Origin: Thiohalomonas sp.
Lineage (GTDB): Bacteria > Pseudomonadota > Gammaproteobacteria > GRL18
Length of the DNA stretch: 11,827 nt
Direction: 5' to 3'
Assembly (NCBI GenBank): GCA_023864145.1
Contig: JAIVER010000015.1
Span: forward strand, 1-11,827
The notes under the pieces were generated by a model. That model ran no database searches, was not told where the DNA came from, and saw only the letters and a list, made by a program, of their open reading frames with translations. The position numbers were made by a program, and so were the translations under genes. The number at the start of each line of letters is the position of its first letter. The first letter of the stretch is position 1. Shown in pieces: positions 7,391 through 11,827 of this stretch.

Positions 7391-8638
7391 CTAGTCCTGA
7401 TAATAGTAATCATATTTTTCTAATATTCCCATCATAAACGTCCATGCCTCATTATAAGAGAGACCACTATTGTCCGGAATAATAATTTTAACATAGAGTG
7501 TCTTTTCATATTGCTCTTTCAGCTTAAGCAGTTTTTTCTGTAAAGCAGCTTCTGAAATGGCCTGATACTGATCTTTTTCAGAGGGGCGAAACTGAATTAA
7601 TTCTTTTCCGGAGATTTTTTCATAACGTATTTCAACAACATGTTTACCGATTGCAGAGCGGGATGGTTTAATTAATTTATTATATTTTTCTTCCAGACTA
7701 TCATATTCATTGGCTAAAGCAGCCTGTTTTTGTTGTGCCAGTGCAATTTGCTGTTCATAATCGCTGATATTATCCAGATACATCTGGCTTTTTTCGTTTA
7801 ACTCTTCTAATTTTTCATCTTTACTGGCTAAAGCATCCTGCTGCTGTTCAAGTTCACCCGTTAACAACATATTAGTCTTTTTAACTGCTGCTATCTGTGT
7901 CTCATAATTTCGAATATTATCCAGATGAATTTGATTTTGCCTGCTTAAACCTGCTAGTTTTTCTTCTTTGCTGCTCAAAATAACTAATTGTTCTTCCAGT
8001 TCCTGTTCTCTTTTCGCCAGTGCTTCTGTGCTAAGCTCAAGCTTACCCTGTAATGAGTTCATAGTAGAACCAACATCGACAAGCCGTTGTTTTACCATAA
8101 CTAACTGGTTGCTTTTGGATAAGATATCTTGATTTAAGTTGTTCTGAGCATCTGTCATACGGACAATTTGTTTATCTTGCTCAACAATCAAACGATCACG
8201 TTCTGTGGCAGTTTCTCTTGCCTGCATTAATTGCAAACGCATTAAGGACATTTCAGATTGGGTATGTGCCAGTGTTTCTTCCAGGCTGGCTTTTTCTTTT
8301 GATGTTTTTTGAACGGCTTCAGAGGTTCTGCGCTCTGCCTCTATGCTCATCTGCAGTTTTCGCGAGATTTGATATCGCTTATCCTGACTTGCCAGCAATT
8401 CTTGTGATGTTTTTTGCTGGGCGGCCATACTGGCTTTGAGGCGCTGAGATATTTTCTGTTCTACAGTAATTCGTGTTTGCAATTCCTTGACCAGTTCCCA
8501 GTTTTTTACAATGAGGATACTGGTGGCAATCAGAAAAATCATAACCACAACGGTCATAATATCCGTAAATGACGGCCAGAAGGATTCATCAACCAGATGG
8601 GCTTGATTTTGTCTTAGATCAACGAAACCGTCACTCAT
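7391..8638 (-). CDS. MotB/ExbD-like stator subunit with long coiled coil (uncharacterised)
   Basis: The 415-residue protein has a short cytosolic N-terminus and one membrane helix (about 26-46) opening WPSFTDIMTVVVMIFLI. D26 is placed as is the ion-carrying aspartate of MotB, ExbD and TolR. Residues 48 to about 325 are almost entirely heptad-rich coiled coil, predicted to extend into the periplasm, with internal repeats (63-85 versus 91-113; 222-252 versus 271-301). The last 85 residues form a small alpha/beta domain; LYVKIIIPDNSGLSYNEAW and the following helix recall the ExbD/TolR periplasmic domain. No OmpA-type peptidoglycan-binding domain is seen. GGA lies nine bases upstream of the ATG. 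The gene follows its MotA-like partner by 15 bases. It presumably couples ion flow to force on an unknown target; I cannot name that target. Confidence 0.75.
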   Translation of the reverse strand: MSDGFVDLRQNQAHLVDESFWPSFTDIMTVVVMIFLIATSILIVKNWELVKELQTRITVEQKISQRLKASMAAQQKTSQELLASQDKRYQISRKLQMSIEAERRTSEAVQKTSKEKASLEETLAHTQSEMSLMRLQLMQARETATERDRLIVEQDKQIVRMTDAQNNLNQDILSKSNQLVMVKQRLVDVGSTMNSLQGKLELSTEALAKREQELEEQLVILSSKEEKLAGLSRQNQIHLDNIRNYETQIAAVKKTNMLLTGELEQQQDALASKDEKLEELNEKSQMYLDNISDYEQQIALAQQKQAALANEYDSLEEKYNKLIKPSRSAIGKHVVEIRYEKISGKELIQFRPSEKDQYQAISEAALQKKLLKLKEQYEKTLYVKIIIPDNSGLSYNEAWTFMMGILEKYDYYYQD

Positions 8639-8653
8639 TGAAACTGTTCCACT

Positions 8654-9628
8654 TTATTGATTTTCATCGGATTTAGAAACAGAGCTGTTTTCTCTATCGG
8701 TATAATGAGTATGATCCTCAGGCAGACGAAAGCCCAGTCGCAGTAGTTCTTTTATATCGGCAATATCATCCGACATACTGCTCACACGGGCATCATAATG
8801 AGTCGTGATTTCATTAACTTTAGAGCCCATTTCTAGATATTGCTGCTGTGACAGCTGCATATTTTCCGCCGTATGACGCAGCGACTTAATTAACTCCGCC
8901 AATTGATGAATCATGCTTTCACTTTGATGAGAAAAACGCGGCATCAGATGCTGTGTTGTTATTTGCTCAATGGCACTAAATAAATTAGTCTGAATATCCG
9001 TTAGTTTCAGATAAAAATAACCAAATAACAAATAACAGATAATGGCAGTAGTGGTGGTTGACAAAGCCGTTGACATACCATGAATAACCTGTCCCATACC
9101 ACCAATACCATTGTCTTCAATTAAACTCGAAGCTCCCACCAGGGCAATTGAAAGCGAGATAATAGTACCGAATACACCGGTCAGGATGAGGATATTAGAA
9201 ACAAACTTAGGTAAACTCAGGCGCGTACTTTCTGAAGCAACCATGGTTGCCGCCATAGCACTTTGATTGATTGACGCATGCTGCCGATAAATATCCTGCA
9301 TGCTCACATAGCGATGGTAGATCAGGCTCTTTTTATTAATAGAATCGCTCGGATTAAAATCCTTATGATGAACATTAACAATAATTTTGCCTACCGCTCT
9401 TTCTTCACGCCAGTAAAATAACAGTGACGAAACCAGTTTTGCCATGCCAAGAAGAAAGATACCCAGAATTGAACTATTAATAATGTAGCCTGTGTTTGTT
9501 AATTGATTTTTTAAATAGATATTCTGAATATAATCAAAATTATAAAAAATCAACACCACAACCAGCACAGCAACAACTATCAGGCGCAGTAGAACATTAA
9601 AGCTATAACTCTTTTTAAACTGTATCAT
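8654..9628 (-). CDS. MotA/TolQ/ExbB-like proton-channel subunit (uncharacterised)
   Basis: The 324-residue protein shows four hydrophobic helices: about 11-29, 48-70, 143-166 and 188-208. A roughly 70-residue cytosolic loop follows helix 2, and a helical cytosolic tail runs from about 210 to 324. This is the MotA topology, not the three-helix layout of ExbB or TolQ. Helix 3 (ILTGVFGTIISLSIALVG) carries the glycine-rich pattern of the MotA/TolQ/ExbB family. Helix 4 (GMSTALSTTTTAIICYLL) has the Thr-rich ALSTT motif that lines the ion path in that family. The ATG at 9628 lacks a clear Shine-Dalgarno. Its partner gene starts 15 bases downstream. The absence of flagellar, ton, tol and Zorya genes leaves its role open. 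Confidence 0.78.
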   Translation of the reverse strand: MIQFKKSYSFNVLLRLIVVAVLVVVLIFYNFDYIQNIYLKNQLTNTGYIINSSILGIFLLGMAKLVSSLLFYWREERAVGKIIVNVHHKDFNPSDSINKKSLIYHRYVSMQDIYRQHASINQSAMAATMVASESTRLSLPKFVSNILILTGVFGTIISLSIALVGASSLIEDNGIGGMGQVIHGMSTALSTTTTAIICYLLFGYFYLKLTDIQTNLFSAIEQITTQHLMPRFSHQSESMIHQLAELIKSLRHTAENMQLSQQQYLEMGSKVNEITTHYDARVSSMSDDIADIKELLRLGFRLPEDHTHYTDRENSSVSKSDENQ

Positions 9629-9694
9629 AATAGGATAATAAAGAAATATTTATAAGTTAAAATACTTTTATACCTTAAATCGACTTAATTTAGA

Positions 9695-9731
9695 AGTACC
9701 AAAGCATTCAAATATTGAAATCATTGGTACT
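9695..9731. promoter_or_regulatory. 37-bp two-tier inverted repeat between the mlaC-like gene and the stator operon
   Basis: Outer arms AGTACCAA (9695-9702) and TTGGTACT (9724-9731) are perfect. After four unpaired bases on each side, inner arms TTCAA (9707-9711) and TTGAA (9715-9719) enclose the loop ATA. It lies 36 bases after the stop of the mlaC-like gene and 66 bases before the stator start, all on the minus strand. It could be an operator for the stator operon or a weak terminator of the gene upstream; the following sequence (TCTAAATTAAG) has no T-run, which speaks against an intrinsic terminator. Confidence 0.5.
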
Positions 9732-9767
9732 CATCTACTTGAAACAGCCAGCTGATTTAATTCTTTT

Positions 9768-10496
9768 TTAGTCAAAGACTGCCGCTCGCTGTTTTCTTTT
9801 TCGGATCTGCTCGGCAAAAAAGTTACGATAATAGTAAAGCACACTCACACCATTTGCCCTGACGTCAACCACTTTCCACCCTCTGGGTGTTTTTAAGAAT
9901 TTAAAGTCAACCTGGATATGACCTCCCGTTTCCTGCAATATTCTTGCTGATACCATTACTTCATTATTACTGGTACGTTTTGATCTGAAGTCATCAACTA
10001 CGGGCGGGTAATTTTGGTAATTACTTATATTCTGTGCAAATGTAGTAATAAATAATTCACTAAAATTTTCTGTGAACTCTTGCTGCTGCTTAGGTGACAT
10101 CGTTCTAAAATAACGTCCTACAACCCAGCGAGCCATATATTTAAAATCAAAGTGTGGTGTAATTTCATGCTTCAGGAACGAAGTAATTTGCTCCAGAGAG
10201 GCATTTTTAGGTCGAGCAAGAAATTTAATCATTTTTTTAATAGAGTTTTCCAGCAAATCAGCGGGCGATTTGGTTTTAACAGGCGGCAATAATTGACTTC
10301 CAGGAGGATAGTATCGTGAATAATAGTCTCCCTGTCGTTTCTGGTATTGTAGCGCAGGCTGCCTTTGATAGTTAGCAGGGTATTGCCTATCCCCCTGATA
10401 ACTGCTAGCTTGATAATTTTGTGCCAGAGACACTGTAGAACCTGTTGATAAAGTAAACAGTATTCCCCCTAATAGAATTTTCTTTTGTTTAATCAT
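9768..10496 (-). CDS. MlaC/Ttg2D-family periplasmic phospholipid-binding protein
   Basis: MlaC proteins ferry phospholipids across the periplasm between the MlaA complex and the inner-membrane MlaFEDB transporter. The family core runs from about residue 80 to the end (244-residue numbering from the upstream ATG): ITPHFDFKYMARWVVGRYFR, SPKQQQEFTENFSELFITTF, and GWKVVDVRANGVSVLYYYR. I chose the start at 10496: AAGGA (10507-10503) directly touches an ATG at 10502 but stands six bases from this one, the normal distance. The signal peptide ends near VSLA-QN. Between it and the core is a Gln/Tyr/Pro-rich stretch of roughly 45 residues that makes the protein longer than typical MlaC (about 210). No mlaA, B, D, E or F is nearby, so it may be a lone paralogue. 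Confidence 0.87.
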   Translation of the reverse strand: MIKQKKILLGGILFTLSTGSTVSLAQNYQASSYQGDRQYPANYQRQPALQYQKRQGDYYSRYYPPGSQLLPPVKTKSPADLLENSIKKMIKFLARPKNASLEQITSFLKHEITPHFDFKYMARWVVGRYFRTMSPKQQQEFTENFSELFITTFAQNISNYQNYPPVVDDFRSKRTSNNEVMVSARILQETGGHIQVDFKFLKTPRGWKVVDVRANGVSVLYYYRNFFAEQIRKRKQRAAVFD

Positions 10497-10655
10497 AAAC
10501 ATTCCTTTATATTGCTATTTGTTATTATTATTTTATGAGTTGAGTGATAATTTTATTTATTTTACAGACCTTATGCTTCTTAAAAGAAACTTGTCTGGCT
10601 AAGATCAAAGATAAACTAAAAACACACTTTCGACCATCAATTATCTAAGATAAAC

Positions 10656-10680
10656 AAAAAAACGGGACAGCTCAACCCCG
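10656..10680 (-). terminator. Probable intrinsic terminator on the minus strand
   Basis: Read on the minus strand, CGGG (10680-10677) pairs with CCCG (10666-10663), with two further G-T wobble pairs inside and a six-base loop. Seven T residues follow directly (10662-10656). This is the standard layout of a Rho-independent terminator. It would stop transcripts coming from the right before they reach the mlaC-like gene, yet no minus-strand gene is recognisable there. Confidence 0.6.
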
Positions 10681-10706
10681 CTTTATAGTTTTCTGAGCTC
10701 AGCAAT

Positions 10707-10764
10707 AAAAAAGGAAGTCATCAAACCCGTGACAGGCTTGCACAACACTGATTTAACGACTTCC
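10707..10764 (-). terminator. Terminator-like long hairpin followed by a T-run
   Basis: On the minus strand GGAAGTC (10764-10758) pairs with GACTTCC (10719-10713). After a five-base bulge, ATCA (10752-10749) pairs with TGAT (10723-10720). Six T residues (10712-10707) follow. The 25-base loop is long for an intrinsic terminator, so this could equally be the 3' end of a small structured RNA or a transposon end. Its order with the terminator at 10656-10680 suggests two stops in series. Confidence 0.4.
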
Positions 10765-10836
10765 CAGAAAATAGAGTTTAGCACGCAAAGGTATTGACAA
10801 ACCAAGGCTTACATGGTTCATTTTGACTCAAAATAA

Positions 10837-11827
10837 GTCAAGAGTATAGTATTTCGCCCCACACTCTATCGTGCTCAGGAAAATACCGTAGAAATTTTAT
10901 TCCAGCATTTCAGTCAAACACAGGAGCAACTAAAAGCCCGTACCATCACGGTTGATCAAGTATAACTGGAACCTACCATTATTGCGTTATCGATTATGAC
11001 ACCTAATGGCATCCGTGCCATAGAAGATCTGATTCCCATCATTTATCCTGGTGTCACTCGTTCCTTTGGGAGTATTCAGTCCTTGCCTATTGAAGCACAG
11101 GAGAAGGCAAGACAATTTAATAACACGCTTGATTTCTCATTAATCAAAGTCGCTGCAGTCGATGAAATGTACAATCAAAGTTCAGCTGTTTTAGCGGGAG
11201 TTGATTTAGAGAGTGGTTTCCTGCATTCACTTGAATTATGCGAGAGTCACTCCACAGAAGATTGGGAGATGGTCTTAAAACAAGCCAAATCACAAGGATT
11301 GAATTTAGATATTATTGTTAAAGATGCACCACCTGGAATTGCTTGTGGCGTCAAACAGGTTTTTCCAGATCCCCAACAAAGAGATGATTGTTTCCATGTT
11401 TTATACCCATGACCTATGAAAATGCTTGATTTTCATAGGTCATGGGTATAAAGACTCAAAAAGAGACTCTGGAAAAAATTGAACAATTTGAAGTAGCCGC
11501 AAAATTGATCATTGAAGCAATGCAAACTGTCCATCCTGAAACAGGTGAGTTGTACTCAAGTAGTCGGCTTGAAATGATGATGAAAACAGCAGTAACCACA
11601 TTAAAAATCATCCCGTAATACCATTCCCAGAAGCTGGCCACTTACATTGAAAATAGAGTGACTGGTATTGTTTATGCCGCCCATGCGCTGGATGTTGAAT
11701 TGGCTATTTTAACACCACAATACTCCAGGGTTCAGATCAGCCGAAGTTGTTTGTTGTTACGTCTGCTTGATGAATTGAAAAAGCAGAAACACATTCGACA
11801 CTATCAAAAAAAATACCAATTCTTTCA
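10837..11827 (+). pseudogene. Degenerate DDE-type transposase, interrupted by a palindromic insertion
   Basis: The coding trace opens near 10837 after an in-frame TAA. It reads RPTLYRAQENTVEILFQHFS, meets a TAA at 10963-10965, and continues from 10996 as LIKVAAVDEMYNQSSAVLAG. Next come HSTEDWEMVLKQAKSQGLN, KDAPPGIACGV and RDDCFHVL. The spaced acidic residues (DE, KDA, RDD) suit an RNase H-like transposase; I recognise the pattern but cannot name the IS family. At 11404 a palindromic element breaks the frame. The same gene resumes at 11451 as KTQKETLEKIEQF, has a TAA at 11616-11618, and continues as YHSQKLATYIENRVTGIVYA to the window edge. Two nonsense codons plus the insertion make it non-functional. 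Confidence 0.75.
11401..11451. repeat. Perfect 51-bp palindromic element with TA duplication
   Basis: Arms 11401-11423 and 11429-11451 are exact reverse complements (23 bp each) around the loop GCTTG. The first 38 bases match the IS630-like end at 55-92 exactly. If the element proper is 11404-11448 (TACCC to GGGTA), it is flanked by TA at 11402-11403 and 11449-11450. Deleting the element with one TA rejoins CAT GTT TTA with AAG ACT CAA in frame. This supports a 45-bp mini-element inserted at a TA site. Confidence 0.85.

Larger units (their letters stand above)
10503..10836. other. Intergenic region without a convincing gene
   Basis: This stretch separates the mlaC-like gene from a broken transposase. 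On the minus strand it holds two terminator-like hairpins (10656-10680 and 10707-10764). There is also a 10-bp palindrome CTGAGCTCAG (10693-10702) and an inverted repeat TTGACT-N7-AGTCAA (10822-10840). The part next to the mlaC-like gene (10508-10655) is very AT-rich and should contain its promoter, but I see no clear pair of -35 and -10 boxes. A minus-strand frame of about 40 codons ends at 10687, one base before the first terminator stem; it resembles nothing I know. Confidence 0.6.

Noticed and set aside
7391..9628. Zorya defence system (ZorA/ZorB)
   Set aside because: The channel subunit is shorter than usual ZorA and the partner lacks the OmpA-like domain of ZorB. No ZorC, ZorD or ZorE gene is present on either side.
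10687..10820. Small minus-strand gene of about 40 codons ending at the terminator
   Set aside because: No start with a ribosome binding site, no recognisable similarity, and the same region is partly palindromic. Noted only as part of the intergenic description.
11456..11641. Minus-strand reading frame of 61 codons
   Set aside because: It lies opposite the transposase remnant, whose plus-strand frame gives a coherent protein, so it is a shadow frame.

Overview
The window comes from an AT-rich gammaproteobacterium. The evidence is the gene order purN-purM, then divergently a DUF2066 protein and a PerM-type permease, plus a type I (enterobacterial-style) gshA and an MlaC-family lipid-binding protein. 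I cannot place it below class. Four separate traces of decayed insertion sequences suggest a genome with high past IS activity, as in many sulfur-oxidising, methanotrophic or symbiotic gammaproteobacteria; that lifestyle is inference.

Layout. Positions 1-603 (minus): the end of an IS630-like element inserted in a frameshifted, IS1380-like transposase. Positions 653-2320 (minus): purM-purN, two steps of de novo purine synthesis, in one operon starting with a GTG codon. A 204-bp divergent intergenic region holds a TATAAT box and an adjacent 18-bp palindrome. Positions 2525-6567 (plus): a tightly packed run of a secreted DUF2066 protein, an AI-2E/PerM family permease and glutamate-cysteine ligase. 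Positions 6568-6882 (minus): a small thioredoxin-like protein with an unusual WCCPC active site, whose stop codon abuts that of gshA. Positions 6927-7310 (minus): the C-terminal piece of another IS1380-like transposase.

Positions 7391-9628 (minus) are the most interesting part: a two-gene operon for an uncharacterised ion-driven stator. One gene encodes a four-helix MotA/TolQ/ExbB-like channel protein. The other encodes a single-pass MotB/ExbD-like partner with the expected membrane aspartate, about 290 residues of coiled coil and a small ExbD/TolR-like C-terminal domain instead of an OmpA peptidoglycan-binding domain. No flagellar, Ton, Tol or Zorya partner genes are nearby. Upstream lie a 37-bp hairpin and an MlaC-like periplasmic protein (9768-10496) with an unusual Gln/Tyr-rich N-terminal extension; no other mla genes are present.

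Positions 10503-10836 carry two terminator-like hairpins on the minus strand but no gene that would need them. Positions 10837-11827 (plus) are a broken transposase interrupted by a perfect 51-bp palindrome. The first 38 bases of that palindrome are identical to the IS630-like end at 55-92. Removing the element plus one TA dinucleotide restores the reading frame, which supports a TA-targeting insertion.
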